Source of the DNA: Ceratothoa steindachneri
Taxonomy: Eukaryota > Arthropoda > Malacostraca > Isopoda > Cymothoidae
Direction of reading: 5' to 3'
NCBI GenBank assembly: GCA_963969495.1
Contig: OZ018327.1
Location: 31,999,175-32,063,174 of the forward strand
DNA length: 64,000 nt
The notes beneath the pieces are model-generated. The model was not told where the DNA came from. It did not search any database and was given only the letters and a program-made list of their open reading frames with translations. The translations under genes and the position numbers were made by a program. Position 1 is the stretch's first letter, and the number at the start of each line of letters is the position of its first letter. Shown in pieces: positions 23,733 to 34,512 of the stretch.

Positions 23733-24809
23733 CTAATAAATAGCTGAAAATTACAGTTAGTGAAGGATAAAAAATCGAAACATGTCAAAGAATAAAACAG
23801 CTTTTTTTCCAATAGTAACAAAAGCCGAAAGAAACGTTCACAAGAATAACATGAATAAAGGATCCGAAACCTAACATAACATAACATATGTAGCGTTATA
23901 TGAGAAGGGGTGAAGAATCAAACGATGCGAAGCACTCACTGGATTGAATGGGCAACTGGTCCGCTAAAACAGGGTGATCAATTTTCCAGATATTCATTAG
24001 CCCTTTTTTTTTATAAAACCTGCGTTGCTTTTAGCTTCAACTTAAATTTAATAATTTCTATTAACTTTATATAAAATCCCTGCGGATGTTCCAAGATAAA
24101 TGACGAAACGTCTCATGGATCGAACCCATTATCCTCAATCTTTATTTTCCTGCTATATCTACTTCCCCTCCCCCCAAAATATAACCCAGACATCGCACAA
24201 ATGAGGCTCCTTTGGAAGAACAATGAAAGGTCTTGGAATCGCGATAAGAAGGGAATTTATCTCTGTATTTAATCACCGATCCTTTCTAGAAATCACTGAT
24301 AAATCTCAACGCGGAGATATGGCGAAGGCTGAGTTAATCCTTGAAGATTTTCTGAATTCTCGGAATACTTTGGTGTCACGCCTCGAGGTGATACTCGAGA
24401 CAAGTCTGACCAAGTCGGACTGTGAACCAACAAGGGCATTTTGGTCGAGAACCAGACTGAGAAGGAACCTTATTTATTTATTTCGATTCGGAAAAATTTG
24501 GAAGGGAAGGTTCGTAGGTTGGAGGGAAGGATTGCCCCACTGGATAGTGAAAGTCACATGAAGATCAGACTGACAGTAGCTGCCAAACTAAGCGCCCAGC
24601 AGTCAGTCTTTGTATGGGGGGAGGGGGTATTATTGTGTTAAAACAACAATCAGCGATAATAGAAGCCTTCTTGATCCTGGCGGGGTCGGGAGCGGAAGGG
24701 GGGGAGGAAAGGTGGCTCCGCTTAATAGATGTATGGATATTAATCTTTGCCGGAAAAGGGATAGGTTGTGTGTGTGAAGACGGGTAGGTAGAGACGTTGG
24801 TGTATGATT
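23732..24809. other. Gene-free interval
   Basis: An ATG-started frame at 24223-24561 (112 aa) has no recognisable domain. A GGTTCGATCC-like B box on the - strand at about 24114-24123 has no convincing A box. Confidence 0.4.
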
Positions 24810-25250
24810 TACTATGGGGTCGCATAAATCCTCATATAAAGAGAGAATAAAGATGATGATGATAATGAGTAGATTCGTAAGGATGATGACAGTGGTAATG
24901 CTTATAATGATTAAATGTGGTGATGATGGTAATATTATCGTCAGTGTTAATGGCAATGGCGATTATGGTAATGATGATGATGTTGTAGTGGTAATAGTGA
25001 ATAGAAAACATGTGGTAATGATTATGTGGTGGTAATGATGCTAAATATAATTATTTTATTGGTTGTGGTAAGGTTATCGATGCTGTTGTTGTTGTTGGTG
25101 GTGGTAATGCCAATGCAATGATGGTAATTATTATAGTCATAATGGTAGTGATGATGTTGGTGGTAATGGTGCGGAAAATTATTGTGATGGTGGCCCTCTT
25201 GATGTTAATAATGATGATGGTGATGACGATGATATTGATTATCTTGATGC
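24810..25250. repeat. Degenerate GAT/GGT/AAT trinucleotide tract
   Basis: About 440 bp of variants of GATGATGATGGTAATG and GTTGTTGGTGGTGGTAATG; frames on either strand are low-complexity. Confidence 0.8.
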
Positions 25251-25520
25251 CTTTGGGCACCAGCTCGTTGGGGCAGGGGATTGGGGTGCAGAAAGAAATG
25301 TAAGAGTGTGTTTTGCCACAACCAGCAATTAGGAAACCATTCTTGGCCCAAGGGAGGGTCACCCGTTCCGTATCAGGGCAATGTGGGCATAGATATGAAC
25401 CTCCATTGGCGGGGTTACGGAGCAGAAGAGTGATCTGTTGCACGTGTGAAAAGAGGAGAGACGAAGAGACGGCGGTGTTGTGAATTGGATAAGTGTGTGA
25501 TGGCGCGTGTGGATAGAGTT
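25251..25520. repeat. Dispersed repeat D, copy 1
   Basis: Shares diverged blocks with 29440-29620: CCGTTCCGTATCAGGG, GAGTGATCTGTTGCACGTG, and GAAAAGAGGAGAGACG. In copy 2 it adjoins the tRNA-like head at 29696, so it may be SINE body sequence. Confidence 0.45.
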
Positions 25521-25624
25521 GCCTGTGCCCCGCGCCAGACTCGATTTGCCGTCGATGTGCGACTAGCACCCAACAAAAACATTTGTTTTCGTGTCCGTCC
25601 TCAGTGATTGTCCGACCCGACACC

Positions 25625-26190
25625 TATGCGTTGAAATCCAACGAGGCAGCTCCTGTTCCCATCACCAAGTGCAGACTTGAATAGTTTTGTTCGTAAACGC
25701 GAGTTCGTATACCCGAAGACACGAACTAAAACGAACCCATCAAGATGCACCTCCGAGGAAGAGAACCGGAGATAGATATTCATTCACTGTAATAGAGCGA
25801 CGCGAGGTCAAATTTTCAGTCGACGTATGAGAAAAGGAGTCTGCCAAAGGCCTCTACGAGACAGCCTCTCTTCCTATCACCAGGTTCTGTCCCATTAACT
25901 AGTAAGGTGCAGAATATAAGGGGGTTCGGGACTCTATTACACCCCTTGATAAAATACACTACACTACCTAACATCCTCATCCATAAATGTATCCAATCTA
26001 TTCTTACAACTTACCAGGGAAAATCCTTCTACCACATGACTAGTGAGCCTATTCCATTCATCTACCACTCGATTTGCTAACTAATTTCTACCAATCTCTT
26101 TCCTAAACCCGAACTTGTACAGCTTAAACCCATCGCTACGTGTCTTATCTTGTACACTAGGCTGGGGATAACTCCTAGTACATCTTTAAT
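25625..26190 (-). pseudogene. LINE family C 3' end, copy 2 (inverted)
   Basis: On the - strand: FKLYKFGFRKEIG, RVVDEWNRLTSHVVEGFS, KNRLDTFMDEDV, then the tail with CAGAACCTGGTGATAGG, CTCGTAGAGGCCTTTGGC and the second tail block. The C-terminal coding is better preserved than in copy 1 but has stops. Confidence 0.8.
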
Positions 26191-26240
26191 ACAAATTAAT
26201 TACACCTGCAGATATTGTTTCCAATAATTCGGTTTGGCTG

Positions 26241-26820
26241 AATTACATCTTTTGGACTAGGTCACTACGGCTCCAATACATCTTTTGGACTAGGTCACTA
26301 CGGCTCCAATACATCTTTTGGACTAGGTCACTACGGCTCCAATACATCTTTTGGACTAGGTCACTACGGCTCCAATAAATCTTTTAGACTAGGTCACTAC
26401 GGCTCCAATGCATCTTTTAGACTAGGTCACTACGGTTCCAATACATCTTTTGGACTAGGCCACTACGGCCCTAATACATCTTTTGGACTAGGTCACTACG
26501 GCTCCAATACATCTTTTAGACTAGGTCACTACGGCTCCAATACATCTTTTAGACTAGGTCACTACGGTTCCAATACATCTTTTGGACTAGGTCACTACGG
26601 CTCCAATACATCTTTTGGACTAGGTCACTACGGCTCCAATACATCTTTTAGACTAGGTCACTACGGCTCCAATACATCTTTTAGACTAGGTCACTATGGT
26701 TCCAATACATCTTTTGGACTAGGTCACTACGGCTCCAATACATCTTTTGGACTAGGTCACTACGGCTCCAATACATCTTTTGGACTAGGTCACCTTGGCT
26801 ACAATACATCTTTTGCACTA
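26241..26820. repeat. 33-bp tandem array with 4-unit higher-order structure
   Basis: About 17.5 copies of AATACATCTTTTGGACTAGG followed by TCACTACGGCTCC. Units carry TTTTG or TTTTA, and some A units end GGTTCC. The order is G G G G A A* G G A A* G G A A* G G G, where * marks GGTTCC, so the middle is a 132-bp repeat of four monomers. Copies are nearly identical otherwise, which suggests recent amplification. Confidence 0.95.
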
Positions 26821-26859
26821 CTCAATTACATAATAATTCATCCTTTGTAGAAAGTAATT

Positions 26860-27440
26860 CCACCTATTTTATATGTTTTACATTACTTAGTTTCCCCCTC
26901 TGTAATATTTTGCGCGAATTAATGCCACCTGTTTCGCATGTTTTGGCTAATTAGTTTTACCTGATACACATGTTTTCGCGAATTAGTTTCCCCCCCGACT
27001 GTACATGTTTTACTTAAAAATAGTTCAGCCTGTTGTATATGTTTCGCGGGAATTAATACCACCTCTCGTGTACGTTTTCACAAATTAATTCCACCTGCTA
27101 CACATGTTTTTTTTTACTACATCGTTTGTACTAATTAATTCCTTCAGCACTACATCCCTTAACTAATTCATTCGATTTGCAGTATATATTTTTACATAAA
27201 TTGTTTCCAGCTGCAGTACATTTTTGTACTAATTAATTCTCCCTGGATTATATCTTTTCATCAATTATTTCCACCACTTTATACTTTGCAAACAATTAAT
27301 CCCATTCTCTGAGCTAATTAATCCCACTTGTATTACATAGGCTGTAGAAAATTGCCCCACCCTCCGTGCATTTTTTGTAGTAATTAATTTTATACACACT
27401 ACATCGTCTGTACTACTTAATTCTGCCTCCAGTACAACTT
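26860..27440. repeat. Degenerate TTAATTCCACC/ACATGTTTT array
   Basis: Units of about 35-40 bp with TTAATTCCACCTG, then a TACACATGTTTT-type block, decaying toward the right. Confidence 0.75.
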
Positions 27441-28130
27441 TTTCACTGTCACAAGAATAGTAACTTGAACAACATTGCTAAAAGTAGTGACGTTAAAGTA
27501 TTTTACAAATGCTTTTTAACTCCTATCATCAAATCTCATTTGCCGCCAGAGCACAGATGTAAACACGCTAAAAGCTTCTGAATAATTAGTCTCTAATCGT
27601 CTTACCTACCTGTAATAATTAGTCCGGACTTTAATAATCATTCCGAGGAGCGAATTATAGTAATTAAAATGCTCTTTAATAAAATGGCAGCACGTTTGTA
27701 ATCAAACCCCAAACCCGCTTCAAAACGCACTCACAAATGCACACAAACGATGTTTGTACTGTTCGATACGCACATGTGCACACGCGCGCGCGCTACCCTG
27801 AGATATTTCTTGCCAAAAAATTAGTTAAAATGGTATTAAAACTTGAACGATCATTTTTGTAGCTCGAGGGTGTCTGAAATATTTTGGAAAAAATGAAACT
27901 TTCGTAAAAGTGAGTTTTGAACGAAACAATTGCAGAAAGTGCTCGGGTTGTACGAGAAGAAATATCGAAACTAGGGGAGGACGAGAGTACAAGAAAGTTC
28001 GTATAGTGAATACAAACACTAAAGTATTCCCCTTTTAATAACAACTGCACTAAGTAGTATTTTCATCTGAGTACTCGAGAACACACATGAGTACAAAGAG
28101 GGCAAGAAGAAACCAAACGAGAATGCAAAA
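27441..28130. other. Gene-free interval
   Basis: AT-rich, with a (CG)n run at about 27784. No gene recognised. Confidence 0.4.
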
Positions 28131-28139
28131 ATGGGACAA

Positions 28140-29320
28140 AAGTACAAAATAACTCAAAAGACTAAAAAACTACAAGAGAACACAATAATTAAACATAGCA
28201 GAGCATTGCAAAAGAGCACAACATTGCAAAGTAGCAATATAATATATAAGAGAACATTGAAAAATAACACAATGATTCATAAGAACACAGTATTAGAAAT
28301 TAGTTCAATATTACAAAGGAGCATAATAATTAAAAGAGCACAATGTTAAAAAAATAAACAAACCTTTTATACAAAAGAGCACAATATTACAAAATCACTA
28401 ACTCTATAATTTAAGAAGGGGATTTTTTTAAGTATTTGAATAATAATTTCATCTTAGTTTGGTTATGACTTATGTTTTTTATAAAAGTTATTTCTAATAA
28501 TTCTTTTATAATATAAAAAAACAAAATGGTGAAGTTCAGAAATAAATATAAGTATCGAAATTTTGTGAATTTTTTAAAACCCAAAGAATTACAAATGGTG
28601 AAGTTCACAAAATTTATTTTTATATATCTTCTTCTATAACTATATTTTAGCTACGTGATATTTTGAAAGGGAGGAAATTTAGTTTAGAGTTCCTTTTTAG
28701 AATCATTATAATTGGCGAAGTTCAGAAAATTTATAAAAATTTAATTTTGGCTGCTTTTTTTTAGATTTTAATCTTAGAGGCGAAGCGCAAGCTCCCCCGC
28801 CCCCCCGTAGGGAGGAGTTTGCGCTTCGCCGTGGGGGAAGTGGCGAAGCCATTGCCTGGTAGCTCAATAATACAAAATAGTTCAATATTACAAAAGATCG
28901 CAATAATTAAAAAGAACGCATTACAAAATAGCGCAATATTACCGAATAGCTCAATAATACAAAATATTTCAAGATTACAAAAGAGCACAATAATTAAAAA
29001 GAGCAATATATTACAAAATAGCATAATATTACCGAATAACTCGATAATAAAAAAATAGTTCAATATTACAAAATATTACAATAATTAAAAAGAACACAAT
29101 ATTACCCAAAGAGCACAATAATTAAAAATAATATTACAAAGAGCACAATATTACCGAATAGCTCAATAATACAAAATAGTTCAATATTGCAAAATATCAC
29201 AATAATTAAAAATAACAAAATTACAAAAGATCACAAAATTAGAAAGAACACATAATTACAAAAGAGCACAATAATTAAAAAGAACACAATATTACAAAAG
29301 AGAACAATAATGAAAAGAAC
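28140..29320. repeat. AT-rich degenerate satellite
   Basis: Repeated phrases GAGCACAATAATTAAAAAGA, CACAATATTACAAAA and ATTACCGAATAGCTCAATAA occur in loose order across about 1.2 kb. The array is split at 28394/28860 by the Helitron-like element. Confidence 0.85.
28395..28859 (+). mobile_element. Non-autonomous Helitron-like element, copy B
   Basis: 465 bp, same ends as copy A: TCACTAACTCTATAAT at the left and AGCCATTGCCTGG at the right. It carries about 70 bp that copy A lacks (around TTTTAGCTACGTGATATT). Its 3' hairpin is much longer: GGCGAAGCGCAA near 28779 pairs with TTTGCGCTTCGCC near 28818. Flanking A and T, with uninterrupted satellite units at about 28948 and 29159 reading ACCGAA|TAGCTCAATAATAC, show insertion between A and T without duplication. 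Confidence 0.8.
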
Positions 29321-29439
29321 TACTTGGTTACAACTCTCATCCCGGTGGTCTGTTTCTCTTTCACTTTCGGCGTTTACATGTGTACTTATGTTATGTATGT
29401 ACGTGTGTTTATTCAGGTGCGGTGTGTATTTTGTGATGA

Positions 29440-29620
29440 AAAATGGTGTTGCATGTTGCCTCCCTTCCCAGCAAGTATAAGGGGTGGATTCGCCCCCACT
29501 AAATAGCCATCCGTTTCGTGTCAGGGGAGTGTGGATTTGTAACCCCCTTCGGCAGGCTCGATGACGGGAGAGTGATGTGTTGTATGTGGGAAGAGAAGAA
29601 TGATGACGCTTGTCGTCGGA
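29440..29620. repeat. Dispersed repeat D, copy 2
   Basis: Diverged relative of 25251-25520 (CCGTTTCGTGTCAGGGG, GAGAGTGATGTGTTGTATG). It runs up to the tRNA-derived head on its right. Confidence 0.45.
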
Positions 29621-29695
29621 GCCACCAGCACTCAAGCGTCCTATTCAACGCGCTGCCAGCAGGCGACTAGCTACCTACGGAGACCAAAAATTTTT

Positions 29696-29776
29696 TAGGT
29701 CCGCTCTCGCCGGAATTCGAACCCGATGCCCAAATGTTAGAAGTCCAACGCTGTATCCCAAAGGCCCAGCTGTATT
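29696..29776 (-). mobile_element. tRNA-Arg(TCT)-derived SINE head
   Basis: On the - strand an A box (TGGGCCTTTGG, 29758-29768), an anticodon arm GTTGGACTTCTAACATTTGG with TCT at 29739-29741, and a B box (GGTTCGAATTCC, 29712-29723) follow at tRNA spacing. Mismatches in the stems and non-tRNA sequence downstream (CTGGTGGCTCCGACGAC) indicate a SINE, not a working tRNA. Confidence 0.6.
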
Positions 29777-29814
29777 GTATTTATGTGTTCATGCGCCACA
29801 CTGTATGCATGTAT

Positions 29815-30070
29815 GTGTTCTGTGTGTGTTCACACGTATGTGTGCATATCAGGCCGTGTGTGTTCCCACGTATGTGTGTATATCTGGCCGTGGGTGTTCA
29901 CACTTGTGTATGCATAACGTGGCGTGTGTGTTCCACCGTATGTGGGCACATCAGGCCGCGTGTGTTCACACGTATGTGTGTATATCAGGTCATGTGTGTC
30001 CACACGTATTTGTGCATATCTATCGGTGTGGTCACATGTATGTGCATATGTATCTATCTGTGTTTGTTCA
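29815..30070. repeat. 34-bp GT-rich tandem array
   Basis: About seven copies of a 34-bp unit with GTGTTCACACGTATGTGTG then CATATCAGGCCGT. All three + frames are nearly open across it because stops are rare in the unit. Confidence 0.9.
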
Positions 30071-30073
30071 CAC

Positions 30074-30140
30074 ACAGGAGCTGCCTCGTATAGGCTATTG
30101 ATTAGCATTTCGCAGCCTCCTTTTCTTATACACATGTACG
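30074..30140 (+). mobile_element. LINE family C tail fragment
   Basis: CAGGAGCTGCCTCGTATAGG and GCAGCCTCCTTTTCTTATAC match the second tail block of the LINE C copies. No coding part is attached. Confidence 0.55.
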
Positions 30141-30940
30141 TCTAGCCGTGTATGTATTTATGTGTACATTCGCATCTTCCTTCGGCGCCCGTCCCGGATT
30201 CTCGATGAGACGGCCCAACCCGTGGTCGCGCGGGCCTAAATCGGGCAAGCCGGGGCAGCGGTGATGCTGCTGCCCGCGTGTGCCCCAAGGGGGGGGGGGT
30301 CATTAGACGCGAGAGCCCTCCCCCAAAAAAGGAAACTCGAAGACGACGGTTGGAGGTCGTCTGTCCGCGCCGACTCCTTCCTGTCGCGCCTGCGATGGAG
30401 ACGGTTAAACGGGGGAGGGGGGGGGGGTCATCCAGGGCGGATGCGAACGGTCGAAACAAAGAGGAATTCGGATGACACGGGTATTGCGAGCCCCCCCTCC
30501 TTTTCTGGAGGAGGGGGGGGGGGATGATCAAAGTGTGAGTCTCATCATTGAGTCATCTCATAATAATAAATTAAATTACTTTACAGAAGAGAATCGGGTT
30601 CTTCTAGTTCCAGGAAAGAGGCGCTGGATGGCCTCAATGTGCCCCTTGAAAAACACCTATGATGTAATAATTTATCTCTTCTATAATCAAGGTCTAAATA
30701 AAATTTGTGTATAGATATAGAAATAAATATTTATTCCGTTACAATGTATCAATCTCGTTCGTCAGGGGTTAACAAGTCATTCGGAACACCCTGTAGATAA
30801 GAAAACCATTAAAGGACTTGTAATTAAGTGCTAACAAGGCCTCTAACCCTGATTTTTAGTCGTCCTAGGTTACTACAAAAATGGCGAGAAAGTAGTACAC
30901 TACCTCTTAAGAAGGTATTAATAAAGAGGTATTATCACCG
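30141..30940. other. Gene-free interval
   Basis: GC-rich and G/C-homopolymer-rich to about 30530; open frames there are compositional. TTCGGAACACCCTGTAG at 30780-30796 resembles the right terminus of a Tc1/mariner-superfamily element, without a matching left end. Confidence 0.4.
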
Positions 30941-31150
30941 AATGACTGTAAAAGAGGAAATATATTACAGAATGACTGTAAAAGAGGAAATATATTACCG
31001 AATGACTGTAAAATAGGAAATATATTACCGAATGACTGTAAAAGAGGAAATATATTACCGAATGACTGTAAAAGAGGAAATATATTACCGAATGACTGTA
31101 AAAGAGGAAATATATTACCGAATGACTGTAAAAGAGGGAATGTATTAATC
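30941..31150. repeat. 30-bp tandem array, 7 copies
   Basis: Exactly seven 30-bp units: AATGACTGTAAAAGAGGAAA then TATATTACCG. Only the first, second, third and last units show substitutions. Confidence 0.96.
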
Positions 31151-31199
31151 ATTTTGGGGAAGAAAAGTACAGAGGACTAAAATAACTTAAGACCAGTAC

Positions 31200-31990
31200 C
31201 ATAACAGCAATCCAAAGGGTGAGAAAAGCCACAAGGGCCTATCAAATGTCATCCAAGTCAACCAGAACCCATAAACTGCCTCTACAAGATCTTGTCTGAA
31301 CTTCTTCAAAAAGCATCACCGAAATGGCTCGTCAAAGAAACCCAAATAAAACTAAATGATGCAATACACAAATCAATAACATAATATCTACATAAATTGT
31401 TATTAAAATATGTAATTTGCCCCACTACCCCTTAAAAACCATTATAATCTACCCTCTCAATATACTCATCTAATGAAAACATTTAAATTTGGACTGCTTG
31501 CTGTCTCTTGTGGTAAACCAATCCAGTAATCTACCACTATGTTGGTAAAAGATACTTTCTCACATTTAACCTACACCTCTGTTTTTTTTTATTTTTCAAG
31601 TGGTGCACTCTAGGACTATTACTACTTTCCAACTCAAAGAACTTGCTAAAATCCAACTTATCCATCCCAGAATAGATTTTAAAAGGCTCAATCATATCTT
31701 CCCTCACACGATTTCTTTCAAATGAGAACATATTTAATACCCTCAGTCTATCTTTATATTCAAGGTGCTTCGAGGAAGGTATCATCTTTATTGCCCTCCT
31801 TTGTACTGACTCTAGGCAAGTTGGTATCCTGTCTAAAGTGTGGGGAACATGACTGTATACACAACTCTAAATGAAAACTTACATATGAGTTATATAGTTT
31901 AAGGATAACCTCCTTACTTTGGTAAGGTAGAAGATATACAGTATTTGCTGGATGTAAGAATCTCTCCTGCAATGCTATAACATGGCATTG
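31200..31990 (-). pseudogene. LINE family B 3' end, 5'-truncated copy
   Basis: On the - strand: KEVILKLYNSYVSFHLELC, MIPSSKHLEYKDRLRVLNMF, IYSGMDKLDFSKFFELESS, then the 3' UTR with AATTTGCCCCACTACC and GAGAAAAGCCACAAGGGCC blocks. It carries frameshifts. Its 3' UTR gives one of the uninterrupted comparison sites for Helitron-like copy A (about 31400). Confidence 0.8.
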
Positions 31991-32109
31991 GGTGCTTGTA
32001 ATTAAGCTTTCTAAGAAGGGTAATTCACTGAGGGCTTCTGGTTCATTGACTCCGATGGCCTTTGATAAGCCCTTGTGGATCCTATCATCCGTAGCGATTA
32101 TGTTGTTAT

Positions 32110-32690
32110 TTCGTTCGTTATACAGGGAAGAAACTAGTTTATTTACTATACAGGACAAAAACTGTATTTTATTTACTATAAAAGGCACGAGCTGATTTTA
32201 TTTACTATACAGGGCAGGAACTGTTTCTATTTCCTATATAGGAAAGTAGCTGTATTTCATATACAGGGCAAGAACTGTATCTATTTGTTATACAGGAAAG
32301 GAATTGTATTTATTTCCAAAACAGGACAGGAACTGTATTTATTTCCAACACAGTGCAGGAACTGTATCTATTTCCTATACAGGGAAGGAACTGCATTTCC
32401 TATACACGGAAAGAACTGTATTTCCTATACAGGGCAGGAACTGTATCTATTTCATATACAGGGCAGGAATTGTATCTCAATCGATATACAGAGCAGGAAT
32501 TGTATCTATTTTATATACAGGGCAGGAACTGTATCTCAATCAATATACATAGCAGGATATGTATTTATTTCCTATACAGGGAAGGACCTGTATTTATTTT
32601 CAACACAGGGCAGGAAGTATAAATATTTTCTATACAGGACGGTGACCGTATAAGTTTCCTATACAGGGCAGTAACTGTATTATTTTTGAT
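32110..32690. repeat. 29-bp tandem array with a dyad in each unit
   Basis: About 19 copies of CTATACAGGGCAGGAACTGT followed by ATCTATTTC, some shortened. ATACAG and CTGTAT in each unit form a 6-bp stem. Confidence 0.93.
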
Positions 32691-33839
<1,149 letters not shown>

Positions 33840-33949
33840 GTAATACATGTAATTTATATTATTATTATTTGGGATGCATTGCAGGTGTTCCTGAAAGGAA
33901 AGAATTCGGGTGAGATTCCACAAGGATATTCTTTGGGTTCTTAATTGTT

Positions 33950-34470
33950 TCACTCTGACGTCTGAATGCACGTGACCACTTCGAATCTCACGTCAGCCAA
34001 TCATTTGCCTTCATTTCCGGCTACAAACCTGCTATGGGCGTGGCTAAAAATTCATCATAAGGAATGACTTGTGTTCATTTAAGGACTTAACTAAAGGTCA
34101 CAAGTTGACACCCTATCCCCCGATCCCGAATCGGTTGATCATCCCCCTACATTCCGGGTAGAGGAGGTATGGGCTACTTCTAACCGTCTTCTCATAGGCC
34201 CTCACAAATGGGCATCCGGAATTTTGGAAGGCTCGTGTGCTTCAAGACCCGACGACCCATCAGTTGTCTCCTGACCGCCGTGTTGGTCGGACGTTGAACT
34301 TAGCTTGTGCCATATCCAGTGTTCGTCGAGAGACTTTTTGAAACGGCTGGACGGTGAAACATGATAGAATTTTGCAGCGCGCAATAATCTTCCGGACAAG
34401 TTCAAAACAAGTTGTGATTAATCCCTTTTCCGAATTGATAATAGAAAAATTTGAAGATTAAAGATAAACA
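33950..34470 (+). promoter_or_regulatory. Candidate HES promoter/5' UTR region
   Basis: Immediately upstream of the HES start codon are a CRE-like TGACGTC (33956-33962), an E-box CACGTG (33969-33974, a sequence class HES proteins can bind), CCAAT (33997-34001) and a GC/KLF-type GGGCGTGGC (34036-34044). TTCTCATA at 34189-34196 is, on the - strand, a relaxed Su(H) site (TATGAGAA). There is no clear TATA box and the transcription start is unknown. Each motif is short enough to occur by chance, so only the clustering supports the call. Confidence 0.3.
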
Positions 34471-34512
34471 ATGGCATCAAATGAACACGAAACAATCAAT
34501 AAAGGCCGCCGG
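34471..34512 (+). CDS. HES gene coding exon 1
   Basis: Fourteen codons, MASNEHETINKGRR, followed directly by the donor GTAAGT. The exon ends in phase 0 just inside the basic region, as in other HES genes. The ATG is preceded by AACA, an acceptable eukaryotic start context, and no other ATG gives a frame into the basic region. Confidence 0.85.

Noticed and set aside
24100..24135. tRNA B-box-like GGTTCGATCC on the - strand
   Set aside because: No A box at tRNA distance and no cloverleaf stems.
24223..24561. 112-aa ATG frame of normal composition
   Set aside because: No domain or motif recognised, no splice sites or neighbours to support it; kept only as a note.
26241..26820. CRISPR-like regular array
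   Set aside because: The 33-bp units are directly adjacent with no unique spacers, and the window is eukaryotic; it is a satellite.
29696..29776. Functional tRNA-Arg gene
   Set aside because: Anticodon and T arms are recognisable but acceptor and D stems do not pair well and the sequence continues as a repeat; SINE origin fits better.
30600..30800. Possible Tc1/mariner-superfamily right end (GGAACACCCTGTAG)
   Set aside because: Only one terminus is visible; no matching left end or transposase.
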